A stretch of 64,000 bases of DNA from Aptenodytes patagonicus (lineage: Eukaryota > Chordata > Aves > Sphenisciformes > Spheniscidae): positions 144,451,636-144,515,635 of the forward strand of contig NC_134950.1 of assembly GCF_965638725.1 (NCBI RefSeq). The letters run 5' to 3'. The notes below the pieces were generated by a model that was given only the letters and a program-made list of their open reading frames with translations, was not told where the DNA came from and made no database searches. Position 1 is the stretch's first letter. Every line of letters starts with the position of its first letter. Positions 1 through 13,600 of the stretch are shown here, one piece after another. A program made the translations under genes and the position numbers.

Positions 1-1149
1 GTCACATAAATTCTGTTTTATACGTAGAAAAATATGGAAAATAGGATAGATGGATAAAAATAAGCTCAGTCTGGGAGAACCCAGAATTTTCTAACATTCA
101 CCACTGTGAACTGTTAAGAGCTGCAGAGTTCAGCAGAGGCCCCAGTTTGGAAGCCTAAGGTTGCCATCTTTTGGAATTGGATGTGAAGTGTGTAGCTCCC
201 ACGCAGTGTCATTTCATGAGGTCAGGAAACAGCAGTAGCTTAGTGAAATAAATTTTGGATCAGACAAATCATGTATACTGCTAAAAAGTCTTTACCTCAA
301 AGTGTTTTAATCAGTAGTAGCATCGGACTTCAGAAGAAATTTCCATGCTTTTCTTGTCATCAGTACTTACATCACCTAGGTAAGTTCAATAATGGTACTA
401 CAGTTAGTGTGAAGGACCCCAAATCAGCCTGTGCCTTACATGGGAATGCCACATAATCTACTTTTTGAAGGGAGCATATGCAAAGGCTTTCCATTTTAAC
501 ATCCACCCAGTTCCCCCACCTTGTTCCCATGCTCCTTTAAAGTCTCCTCATCATCATCCTGGAGGCAAGCTGGCCCGGTGCTTACTCAGGAGCTTTCCCA
601 TCTCCCTCCTGGTATGGGGTTCCTGCTACCACCCTTACTCCCTCCCTTGCATGTCCCACCCCGCACTCCAGCCTCCCCTAATCGTGCAACTTGCGTTGCT
701 CTCACAGAAGGTGCCATCTTTGCTCTTCCTCATCCAGTGTGCAGCAGATGGGACAACAGGCAGCCTGTTTTCCTTTCCTGGCCAAGATGCCCCCTTTCCA
801 GCTCAGGATCCACAAACTGTCAGCAGATTAACTAAACTATTTTCCAGAATCATGAGATTCAGTTCTGCTCCTCAGCTTCAACAGGAGTTGTTATTGAGCC
901 TAAAGAAATTTTCATTTGAAGATACTACACAAAAATCACATGCAGCACCCTAGTGACGGAAATAGTATCTGCATAAAGCAACTTTTCTTACTGACACCTC
1001 ATGGTGGGCATGCCTGGTACAGCTGGTGACTGAGAAAATTGGATTAAGAATGACATGGGGACAATACCATCCAAAGTTCACTATGTTCATACTTTAATTC
1101 AGCTCTCTGGCTTCTGTCAGGCCAAACTTTGTAAGACGTTGGCAAAGAT
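1..1149. other. Intergenic sequence left of the first CR1 fragment
   Basis: No gene recognised. A 162-codon open frame covers about 465-953 on the + strand. It starts at a TTG, is low in complexity (proline- and serine-rich) and shows no domain or splice signals that I can link to a gene. I treat the whole stretch as intergenic DNA upstream of SGCE. Confidence 0.5.
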
Positions 1150-1648
1150 GGCCAACATCCTTCTGGGCTGTATTAAGAAGACCATTACCAGCAGGCTGAG
1201 GAGTGCCGAGTCGAGTTCTGGGCTCCCCAGTGCAAGATTATCATGGACAAACTGGAGCAATTCCAGTGAAGGGCCACGAAGGTGATTGAGGGATTGGAAC
1301 ATCTGTCATACAAGGACAGGCTGGGAGAGCTGGGGCTGTTCAGCCTGGAGAATAGAAAGCTCAGGGGGATCTTGTCAGCGTGTATAAACATTGGATGGGA
1401 GGGTGTAAAGAAGATGGAGCCAGGCTCTTTTCAGTGGTACACAGTAACAGGATAAAAGGCAATGGGCACAAATTGAAATACAAGAAATTCCACTTAAACG
1501 TAAGAAAACACTTTTTGACTGTGAGGGTGGCCAAACACTGGAACAGGTTGGTCACAGAGGCTGAAGTCTCCATTGTTTCAGATACTTGAAACAGAACTGG
1601 ACATGGCCTAAGCATCCTGCTCTAGGTGACCCTGCTCTAAACCAGGGT
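1150..1648 (+). repeat. CR1 LINE fragment, 3' part, old
   Basis: The stretch reads like the 3' end of a chicken-repeat-1 (CR1) non-LTR retroposon in the sense direction. Recognisable blocks are GTTCTGGGCTCCCCAGTGCA, AGGGCCACGAAGGTGATTGA, GAGCCAGGCTCTTTTCAGTG and GCAATGGGCACAAATTGAAA, in the order expected for CR1. About 60 bp seem missing near 1200, between the 'CAGCAGGCTGAGG' and 'GTTCTGGGCTCC' blocks. The copy loses similarity after 'GGTGACCCTGCTCT', before the usual 3' tail. Many substitutions mark it as an old, inactive copy. The boundaries are approximate. Confidence 0.85.
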
Positions 1649-4600
1649 CTAAACTTCCCATCAGTTTACAGCGGCCACATATTTGCTTTCCAAACATACA
1701 TCTCCATGCCTCTTTCCCCTCAGAGGCGCTCCTCTGAAACATCGTCAAAGTTACAATCCTATCTAACCTTCAATTCACTCTGTAAAGCTCTTTTGCTATG
1801 ACGTCTGCAAAACTTGATCACGATTATTAGGTTGTTGATGGGTTGTGACTACTACTGACCCAGATGCTCTCACTGCCCCATTAAATCCTTCTGTGTTTCT
1901 GCATTCTTCTGTCATCTTGTTTTATACTTAAGGTGTAAACTCTTGGAGTTAGGACTGGCTTTTTGTTCTGTGATTATGTAGCCTCAAACACCTTATGCAT
2001 ACCTGGAGTTCCAAGACGCTATGGTAAAAGCAAACAGCAGTAAAACTGATCTGTTGATATAAGTTTAAGAAAGTACATTATCTATCACTTTTATTTTTAG
2101 ATACTTGTTCAAGAAGGTTTTCATCATGGAAGACATTCATTTCACTTAAGTTTAGCCATTTAACTGCCAGAGACTTCACGGAAAGACAGATAAGCATCAT
2201 CAGCAAGGCATTCATCTCACTTATCTCAAGAGACTTATCTCAGCCTGGCATGATCTGCCTCTCTCTCTTCATTTATTAGAAAAGGAACATAGAGATATAA
2301 AATTTAGCCAGCTGAGATTATGCAAAAAGACAACCTTTTGACTAGACATGAATCTACATCCTCATTAGTAAGCATCTAGCTTTGAAAATTTTTACTTAGC
2401 CTGGACAAAATCCCATCTTTTCTTTTTCCCCAAAGAATGGCAGGGAGAAATATAAGATCTCTTATAACACATCATTCATGCAATTTAGTTACAAGATTAT
2501 GCTTTACTACTTGCCGTCTTTCTTCATAGAAGCTGAGAGGAGATTCCAGTGTGCATCTACTTCTTCTTGTGCACTGACCCAGCTTTTTGAGAAAACAACC
2601 ATTTTTCTCATCACACACTGTAAAGCTGCTATGAGACACAAAAAGCTGCTCAACCAAGCTGTTCAGGTTTCAGTTAAACATGCTTAAGATCTGGCTTAGA
2701 CATTCCTAAAAGATACTTAAATGCTTTGTAACTTAGATGATATTGGAGTGGCACCAATAACCTAAAATTCTGTTGAGGACTCCGAAAGTACTGCTAGAGT
2801 AACTCCAATAGTTCTGGTAATTAAGTGCTCCTGTAAATGGCATTCAGTATTCTGACATTTATGTTTGGGTGAGGAACCATCCTGTTAGAAGTAATAATGG
2901 ATGGCTGTTGTGATATAGAAAATACTCAGCTCCAACAGTCTGTTATTAACAACTTATACAGCCATGCAATTAATATCCTGCCTTTTCAATATAACTTAAG
3001 TTACACAATGACAGTGAGAAAAATGAGGTTTTTCCCCAACAAGCTGACCAAGGCTGTGCAGTGTCCTACACAATTTGCAGCTAATATTGAGTAAAAGAGA
3101 CTGAGAGAGAGAACTTTTTGTTTCTTTGTTGTGAAATTCAGTCATGCAGAGAGAGAACAAGTGTTTACTATTCTTTCAGAAAAAAGAAGCATCTGTGATG
3201 ATTGCCAAGAAGGACTCGCTTGCTCGCTTAATGATGTGCAAAATCTTGGTCAAGGGCTGGAAATATTTTAAGTTGCATTTTAATTTCAGTAGGAACAGTG
3301 CAAAAACCCCTTTGTGGATATATAGCGGTCATCTCCAGGGCTACTCAAAGGAGACAGAATTCATTTTGGAGCTTGCTATGCTTTGTAAGTTTATAATAAT
3401 GTAATGCACCATTGACAAAGATTAGACCTCTTCATTATTTTTTGAATGGGTGGAGGAGGGGAAAAGGGGCAGGCAGGATTTAGGTTCAGTTTCAGCAGCT
3501 TTAACTCATATCTAAGCATGATTTTACTCACTAAATAGTCTTAGTGATCCTAACATTTAAGTAGTTCCAAAGAATATAACTCCTCATAAATAAATGTAGA
3601 GAGAAAAAACCAACAAACAGGCTTTGAAACATAAATATCAATTCAAGATTTAGTGGCATCTTAAAATCAAAGGACAACTTTGCTGGCAGCACACTGCTCA
3701 AGATTATTCTAAAGAATCTCATTTTGGAATATAATTTATGTTCTTCTTGATATGAACTCATAAAGCCAAAGTTTTGCTAAACTGTTTCAAGACAGAGTTC
3801 AAGTTACAGACATTAAAAAGGAAGTGGTGATACAAAGTCTTTCGTCTCTGGCAAAAGTACTAAATATTCTCATGAATAATGGACTAGTTGAACTCAAAGT
3901 AGGCAGTTGAAGTAAAACCGAAAATAACTTCCTTGGTTTTGTTTCTTTAGTAATTATAGAAGTCTGTGAATCAGTGAGATCTTTTAGAGAGAGAATCCAC
4001 TGTATTCTGTGAATGTTCCCATCCCAGTATTTAAAGCTTTAAGGCAAAGCTCAGCCATACTGTGGTAGTCACACTAACAACACTTGGAAGTCAGGTGTTA
4101 CTATTACTGAATAGTAATTTGATCACGCGAGCTCTTACTGCAAGCTAGGGCCTGTCTTGTCATACTTATGCAAATTTGCTATACTTTCTGCTTGCACAAA
4201 AAGTACACACTTGGCTTATACAAGCCAAACACTTTTGTTACATGATTATTGAAGGGTCTTTGTACAGAAATGCCAATTAAGAGCCATAATTTGCTATGTC
4301 ACACCTACTTAAATATCAGGATCTTCGGTCTGGCAATTCCAACAGGAATATTCAGCTCTGTTCAACTATACTTACCACCTGACTATGATTATAATCTCAC
4401 AGTAGTTGTCCCCATTCAAAAGCACTTTTCTGCGCTTTTACAGCTCCAACATCCTCCTGTTTGTCAGAACAACACAACTATCATTTTGTAGTCATTCTTC
4501 TCTCCCACCACTCTTAGTATTTTGCCAAGTCCTGTTGATTCCCCCTTTACAATATGTCCTTGAAAAATAAACAAATCCTTTCTCTCACTCCCTGTGGTTG

Positions 4601-7600
4601 AAACCTTTGTCTGAGCTCTGATTGTCTTTCTTCTGAAGTTCCTAAGCTACTGCTACCTCCTCTGTTGCTTTTTCTAATTCCTACTTGGTACTCCCACAGT
4701 TGCTACAAACCCTTTCCACAAAAGCATTCCCTCTTATAAACCATCAATCACCTCACTAGCTTCCTCCATCCTAGCAAGCAAATATTTCCAGTTTTGCTTA
4801 TCCTATTCTTTCTGATATTTCCAATTTTTCTTCCAATCCTATATTCAATTGTACTGGCACTTCCAGCCTGGCTCCATTCTGGCATTGGTAATGCAAAGTC
4901 ACTTCCTACCCGCTGCAGGAAACTTCCACTGTCTCCTTCCCAAAACATAGCACTATCATACATATCATTATTCTACATACATCCTTCTAGGAATATTTTT
5001 TTGCCGAAGAAAAGTTGGGTTTGAGTACTCCTGAACCAAACAACAAGAACTGCACACAACTTTCTACACAGCCTGTGTGACAGGCTCGCATTAGAACTTC
5101 ACAGTGAATTAAATACTGTAATTTCTAGCTTAATGCAGCTGATCTGCTACATAAAGGTCCTCCTACACAGTAAGTTCTCTCATGCAGAGATTTTGTCTTT
5201 GTTCTGACGCTTTGCTGAGAACATATGTCTTCAGTTTGTATAACATAGGGCATTTATTCCTTGTAAAAACAAAATAACTCCTTGCCTTTCCCTTCCTTCC
5301 AAAAATGCAAACTATCCTCCCTCTTCCCCCCTCAAAAAAAAGCTAATCAACAAACCTCTAATTAAACTAAAGGACTTGAATCGTTAGCTTGCCTGGTGGC
5401 AATAATTTTACAACTCAGGGGATAGTACACGCTTAAAATGGAATGTTACTTTTACAGGGAAAACATTCAAATTTGTTCTTCAGATAGACAATTTGAAGTG
5501 GTCTAGCCTTTATAAAATTGTGTATTCACAATAAAATATAAATTTATCTTCTTGTATTCTAACTAAGCTTGTAGTTTCAAATTAAGCTACTTGTGCCTTA
5601 CTGAAAAAAAAACACCAAAAATTTTCTGTATATGACACTGCCCCAAAACTCCCATGATTGGGAAGGCTGGCAAGGATCCAGCAACTTTAAAAAACAAGGA
5701 GGGCAGGAGTGTTCCCCTGCACTATGGCCAAAAAAAAAAAAGTTCAGTGTACAAAGTCACTTTGTAACTGGATTGGAGTTTAAAATACTTCAGTTCTACT
5801 CTCTGTCTGGACCCTTACAATATAGTGCAACTTCATACAAGTCACATCACTGAATACCTCTCTGCTCTATCTTCATATACTGTGTGTGGACTCATCTCCA
5901 TAGTTTTTAAACATACATGGTTACTACAACAATAGGTAGCAAAATCCTGGGCTTTGCAGAAATGACTGATCCGCTTCAGAGTATCTACTCTCTTTACACT
6001 TATTTTTAGGATTCCATTTACTAACTTGTAAACCACTACTGAAAGAAACTGTTTTGCAATCACTGCTTTCCTTGAGTTCCAGAATATTCCACAGGTTGTG
6101 TACAGCTTATTATTTTATTGGCAAAGTTATTATCTGTCTGCTGGTTAAAACCTTTTAGCCTGAAGATAAACAGAACTGTCACCTTCAGTACTGTAAATAA
6201 ACACTTTTGTCTTAGCATATACAAGGTCACTAAGACTTTTCTTCACTTAGTTCATTCCTTTAGGCCTAAATAACCAGAGTGATGGTGTGTATTCACAAGA
6301 ATATACAGAAAGGGAATGTATCATAGGAAGGATGAAAAATACAAATGAGTCAAGCTAACCCTCAAAACTTGGGCACTAACCCCTCCTGCCATCATTCTAG
6401 GCATACCACTCCCTCCTCCCAGCAGCCAAACTACATTGTCTTAAAAGACTGCCCCTACAAAAAAAAGGTTGCCCTGTGCATAGTTACAAAGCAAATATAT
6501 TTATGGAAATGCTGTTCTTGTACAGAAGTTTAAAAGCTGAATTTTGTAACATGGTCAGTTTTCCTCACCCATTTTTTTATCTTCTCCCCTCTATGCATTC
6601 CCACCTGCCTTCCCCTACCTAGCATGTACTGCTTCCAGCTGGTATTCTCACACCTGTAATCCTTCCTCCCGTGCTAGACAGTCATAACTTGTCTCACCTC
6701 AGGAGTCCTCCCCTTCTGTCCATGCAGTATTAAAGGGTACAATCTAATCTGAAGAACAGATATTTGTAATATTCAGTTCCCTCTACAATCACATATCACT
6801 TCTAAAAAGATATATCTTTTCTTAGTGTCAAGAAATAAACAGCTCAGGGTACGGTACTTCCTGTCGCACAGCAGAGGCTGGCAGACACTATCATTTGATA
6901 TATACCAGTAGTCACTGCAGAAAAATAGAAGACGTCCTCTAATTTTTGGTAATGATTTATCAAGTAGGACATTTCCAGTAAACCAGAGTAAATTCCTACT
7001 ATAACTAGACAGACTCCTGTGTTAGAGAAAAGCTGTTCACAGTGAGCTATCACCCTTTAAACACAAACGCTAAGCGCCTCTTGGGAGTTCACATTGCAGA
7101 TCTGGACATGCTTCATGCATCACATCCTTCAGTTGCAGGGATGGCAACTGTAACTTCCCTGACACAGCTCTTCTAGTCTAAACAGCATCCATCCCATTTA
7201 TCTGCAACGCACACCCTGCAAAGAGCCATGCAGGGCCAGCCTCTTGCATTGCTTGCCAGAATCTTTTAGCAATTGCCTACTTGCTGCAGGCATTGATTAA
7301 AAGGTCAGAGCTAGCGCAGTGCTGACAAAAGGTCTCTCCTCTTCTCAAGATGACAGCACAATGACAAGCCTGAGAGACTCCAATCTCGCTGTGAAATCTC
7401 GATGTGGCAAAATGATTTGGTTACCTCTAAGAGAAGGAGGAAGGGAGAGGAAGACCAAGAGCAAGGGAAAAAAAACCCCAAGCTTTTAAAAGCAGCCTGG
7501 AGGGAACGGTCATTCACAGATAGGAAAAGCAGGCTGGGGTGTCAGACTGTGGTCTGGGAAACATTTTATAGAGGAATAAAAGCAGCTCCTGCTTCTCTCC

Positions 7601-10600
7601 TCTGCCTTTGGATTTTTGCAAATCAGAGACAGATATGCTATCGCCAGTTCAAAGGTCATCTGAGCTGGCCTCTGAAGCCTGGTGAGAGAGACACCCCGAC
7701 TCATGTCCTGACTACAACCAAGTAACTGTGAAGGGTCAAACACTACCAGGTATGTGCATGTCTGTAACACTGACCTGTAGGGCATATTGAAGATGGTCAG
7801 CGTGGTCCAGCCCAGACTCTACACTGAGGTGCTTATTACGCAGACTCTGGTTGCGTTGCCTGCTCTAGGCTGGGTACTCAGCCAGTAACACGGAAGCAAG
7901 ATTTAAACTCAGAAACATTGTAACAATTCATTATATGGTAGAATGTAGCTAGAATGGATTAAGTTTTATAGCACTGTGTTGATTTCCCTCCAGTGCACAG
8001 CATTACCATACTACAAATCAGAGAAACACACAGACAAAAGCAAAGACGTTCCTTTAAAATGGAAGCAGAGTAGTGGCAAGAAACAGCATGAGAGATTGCA
8101 CACAGACGAGCAGAGAGGTCTAAATATTGTTCTGCACTTTTTGCAAATCTGTACACAAAAGAGCAAAACCATTTCTGCAGGAACATGTTGAAGAGAGCAG
8201 GGTACATTTCATACATTTAAGGAAATACAGTACGTACACTATCTTGCAGAGTTGAAGAAGGACGAGATCGACAAGGAACCCATAATTAAAAATTGGAATA
8301 TTATTTTGAACCTTTCTGTACTAAAATTTTATGCATAAATTAAGGTTGAGTTGTAAATATTTGAAGAGAAGCAACTGAGAGATTTAAAGGTAAAAGTTCT
8401 AATCAGATGGGAGAGGAAGATACGCATGTGCTAAACAAAGATTTAAAGCAAATCTTCAAAATAATTCAGAGTTGCTGTGGGAAATGGAGGTCTTACTCTA
8501 CAGTTAAAATATGCAAAACATTCAGAATGTCAGCAAAAACAACCTATAATATTAAATCAAGAAGCTTTATATCTATGGTCTGTGTTTGGCATAGAATTTG
8601 TTTTGCTGGAGAAAATGGCACAGATCAAGATTTTCATTGTGCAGAACAACACTTCAGAACAATGAAACTCAACCTCATTTAAAATCCAGATTTACCAACA
8701 ATGCAAAAACTAAGGAAATGACAGATCACGACCACAATTTGACTTAGAAATCTGTAATAATGCTGTACTTAAGTTCAATCTCTTGCAAATTACTTCAAAT
8801 CAAAAGACAGCTAGGGTCTCTTGGAAAATAATATGAAAATGCTTAAAAGAATTCTTATAAAAAACTGAGGAATCCATTATAGATCTTATTTGGAACTACT
8901 ACATGACAACACCTGTGAAACCCGGACTGTCAGGTACTAATGATGTTTAGTGGTCAGATTTATTGATGTCAGATTTATGATATTGTTGTAAGAATTTACA
9001 ATACTCAGCTTTTTGCATAAAAAAATCCAGAAAGATCATGTATAATAATATGGCGTCGCATAATCCAAAACCTTTGCATGTGTATGAAGGCAAAAGCAGT
9101 GGGCTGCCAGGAAGCTGTAGCTTATTTCCATGTGACAATTATATGAGCAAACCTAGAAGAGTCAGAAAACACCTTCCTTCTCCTACTGCAGAAGAAGCTG
9201 AAAACATGAATTTTGAGTCCTACAGATCGGAAGCAGAACATGCCAGCAGCATGTATGGAAAGGACTAGATCCAGAAATCTGGCTATTAAGAAAAGCTTTG
9301 CCAAATTTTCAGTCCTCCACAAAACCCTTCTAAATGTGACAATCACAGAACTTCTGCCTTCCATGTCACCCCTTCCTTCTCCTCCTCCCTATTATTATAG
9401 GCCTAGATTTAACAGCATTCCCAGTTCACGGTGGTCATGCCTACTTTCATTCACCAGATAAAAGCACTACTTACGGCCTACTGCAATAACTATATCCTTC
9501 ATCTACCTTGGATACTTTAGCACTCACATGATTTACTATGATCAGATACGAACACCTTACCCAGAGAAAGCAAACAACCTGTCCAAGACTGGTAAGCGAG
9601 AATCTTGAAACAGGAATGCCCAAAAAAAGTCTAATGCATTAAATCTTCGGGCCCTCAAATTTGAAATGAAGTAGTTTTCCAGGGTGCTAAATTCTCAATT
9701 CCTACTGAAGTCAATGAGAGTAGTAAAGGACAAGACCCTGTGTAGGCTGTTCCTTCCCAGATTCATTTCTAGTTTCTCTGATTGACCTGCCTTTAGCTGG
9801 CTGGTCCTCCACCTCTCCAGATGAAACCCTGCATTTCAGTAACTCTTTATGTTACATTTTTCCACTCATGATCTGTGATATTTCATAAGCTGAGAGGTTT
9901 GGCAACTGCTAGCTATTTACTTTGCCAGTCAGACAACACCACAACACAGTGATACAGGATTAGCTTCTCTGAAACAACATATAGCTTACTTGCCAAAAGA
10001 CGTAAGCACTCCATGTGCGAAGACCTGGCAGTTAAACAACAGAGTCACCTGAGCACAATCTTGTTTATATGTGGCATTTCTCCTGAAAACTAAACACATC
10101 TGGCTCCCTTGGTACTTATTCTCTAGGGAACAAATTTTAATGTTTGCTGCTCTCAGTCAATATATCTCACAAAAACACATCTATACAAGACACAAAACTA
10201 GCCTAAGATCCCGGATATGAACTCCACACTACTCAAAACTAGTTCAGATATGTTTAGATAAGGCACGCCTTTGGATCTCAGTTTAGACAGAACCACATTC
10301 AACAATCCTGAAACTACAGCTGCATTCCACCCTTCCAGCCTCTATGTTCTCCTTGCCGCAAACCTGATTATTGTACTCTATGGCATGCTCTTTATATTTT
10401 TAGTCTTTCTTAACTGATACCCTTAAACAGCCACTTTCAACCTGGCTCTCTCCACATGAGGTAATACCTCACACAAACACACTGGAGAGCACATGATACT
10501 TATTTAAAAGAAAATATACAAGTATTTCACTGTTCCTCCAAGCAAACCTTGTTCTGGAACAGAAAGAAAACTTGTTCTTTGTTCCATGAAAACCTTGGCC

Positions 10601-13600
10601 CTTCTTCCTAGCATTACTTTCAAATTTCATGCCTTCAGGCTGAAAACATTCCATTTTTCATCAAATCATTTTCTCAAATCTGCACATAACACTCACATCT
10701 GTCACAAGCTTTTACTCCGCTCCTTTGAGGTGTTTCTGCAACTCCCACACTCTTGGCAAGAACTGACTCCGGGTACAAATGCAACACCCTCCTTTATTCA
10801 TCATCTAGGATGTACGATTAACTTGCTTTTTTCAAAGTTGTTGCCTTAAGCTCTGCGTGTTGACTACCCCCATATGAGGAACTACACCTTGTTCTGTGTT
10901 GGCCCATGTTTCTGCTTCTTTGGGCTGAGAATTCATAATGAAGCTGGATCTGTGTGTTGCATAACCTGGCCAACACGATACTGACATCCAAGGTTTGGCA
11001 CCTGCAAGAGCTCCTGCTAGGTGTGTTCCATCCCCCAATTTATTCATAGACTCCACCTTGACATGGAAACTACTTCTCCAAAGCACCACTGATTTATTGC
11101 ATCAAACATAATAAAGGATTTAAGTTCACGGACATACACAGTCTCACCTATGATGACAATGCACATGAAACCCCCAAATACAATGTGCAACATTCAGCCT
11201 AGATCACATTTCACAGATGCTAAGTTACATTTGCTACAAATCCTGCTTCTAGGATAATGTCAGCCCTTTCCGGTAAATTTTGTAATAAATTATTTGGTCA
11301 AGGGAGAAGAGATGGACATTAATGCACAGAAAAAAAAATATAAAAAATCTTATTGCCAGAGATGAGGATTTACTCACTCGGCTTGCATTTGCCAATGTGC
11401 TCATCTAGCCCATTGTTTTCTCTAATAATTCCTTTGGAGGAATTCTGTGCATCCAGGGAGTGTATCATCATGCAGCTGCACTCCAGGGCCTATGCTCTGC
11501 TAAAAAGAAAAAAAAAAAGTTAATTCAAAGTATAAATATTGTCTTGTTTCCACAAGCAGGACCTCTGAAGTACAGAGGAACTTACTTACATTATCCACAA
11601 AAGATGCATAGCTTTGGGCAGCCACATGTTAGCAGAATTTAGAAGTTCTCATTTTTCAGCCATTAACTCTGATAATTGTATTTCACATATGCTTTTGAAC
11701 AGACACCCACTCTTACCTTCCCAGGTGGGGGAGGTTTGACTTGATGTGGATTACAAAAAAGGCTGAAACAAGGAATTTTTGTAGATAACTTAAGAATTGA
11801 CGAGCAATGAAGACACAAGAATTAGTTCAGAATTTTTAACTAATTTAGTCATCAGACTAACTTCTCTATGCAGAATTTACAAGAAATTAAGCCAAATTAA
11901 AACCTAGAGATTTAGGAATGGTAGAGCTCACAGAAAGGTGAGGAAAATATTGATTTAATGATACTTATACTGGACTAAGTAGCCTACTAATCTGAGTACT
12001 ACAGACAGACATTTTAAGAGATTTAGAGAATGGTTCTGGTACTATTTTTCCCCCCATGATAAATCAGTACGTGTACAGTATTTATTCCCTGTGTCATTCT
12101 ACAAGATGCAGCCTTTCCCAATACAGAGCAAGAAGAGAAAAATCAAACTTACCACTGCCTGGCTATTTTTGTATCTTTCTAGACTAGCAGTTAGAAACAC
12201 AGATAGAAATATTAATTCTTTGAACCAACATGTTCCCTAAAAGCTTTGACCACAGGAAAAATTGTGTGATGGAAATCACAGTCAATACTTTTTTTCTTTT
12301 AAACTAAGGTATGAGGCATCAGTGAGCACCCAGCAGCAAGTATGTTTGAAATGGAAGTCTCCCATGAAAGAAAAGCACACCTCAATATTGTTTCACTCAC
12401 TGCTGCCCGACAGTGCCCTAAAGAGGGAGAGAGGGGCGAAATGAGCCATTTGTACATATAAAGAGAGTGAAACCTCTCCTATAATGTTGACAAGAACCCA
12501 TATTTCAGGTGCGGTAGCGCATGTCTGAAAAGCCACGAGGACTACTCAGACACATGAAACTATAATCTCTATAATAAGGCCAAAGTCACTGACACGCAGG
12601 GCTACTGGCTATACAAGTGCTGGTTCAGCAAACTGAAGTCGCCTGTGGGCTTACAGAGCACTTCTTATTTCTTTCAAGTTCTTCTTTTATTTGTTCTTGT
12701 TTAAGACTTCCATATTTGAACATATATAACCTTCTTTCTCTGAGCATATGGTATTTTCTGAAATATATGCCAAATTCTAGAGAAAAATACTATATTACAT
12801 AATTCAATCTTTTGAGCTCCTCTTAACCATTTAAAATTCCAGGAAAAGATAAATACATGGGCTAAATCAGCTAAAAACACAGCTCATAAAAATCTATTTC
12901 TGTTCAACTCTGGAAGTTAATTTTGAATAATGTGCTTTGTTTCAATAAGCATCTGTTGGGTGCATTTCACATAATATTAAATTCTTGAAACCCTAATTTT
13001 TGAAGACTTTTTTGTTGTATATAGTGTCTTGTAGCACTGCTGCATATAAAACATGTAGTTAAACACTGCATAAAAACTAGTAGTATACTGCAGTCACAAA
13101 TTACCACATTAATATGCCAAAAGGCTTCCAGTAAACATTAGAAAGACAGAAGTACAAAAGAAATAAGAGCCCTTGGAATGTAATGAAAGGTGGTATAAAC
13201 TCCTCAGGACTTGCAAACCGGGACAAGAATTGTAGTTGTTCTTCTTATGTCTTACATAATAACTTGGTATACTAGTTGCTAACCTTACTAAAAGCTATAT
13301 ACAGATATACAAATATTTTCCCCACAAGAGTGCCTAAAAAAAAAAAGGAAGAAAAGAAAAAAAAAAAAGACTACACTTCCTTCTTTTGTTTAGGTGGGCT
13401 GATCTTCAGAAGCACTGAACACTTGCAAGCATTCAGTATCTATAAAGATCAAGCTGGAAGAACCTGTGCTCTAAAAGACAAAGAGGCAAATGGATTAGGT
13501 TGTATTCCTTCTGCATGAAGTTGACTGCCAAATGTGGCTAAAGAACAAAATAAACCTTCGAACCAAGTCTGCAGAATGCATGGGGAAACAGTAATTGTCA

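Noticed and set aside
465..953. 162-codon open frame on the + strand
   Set aside because: Starts at TTG, is proline/serine-rich with no domain, has a competing frame over the same bases, and lies in intergenic DNA without splice or promoter signals.
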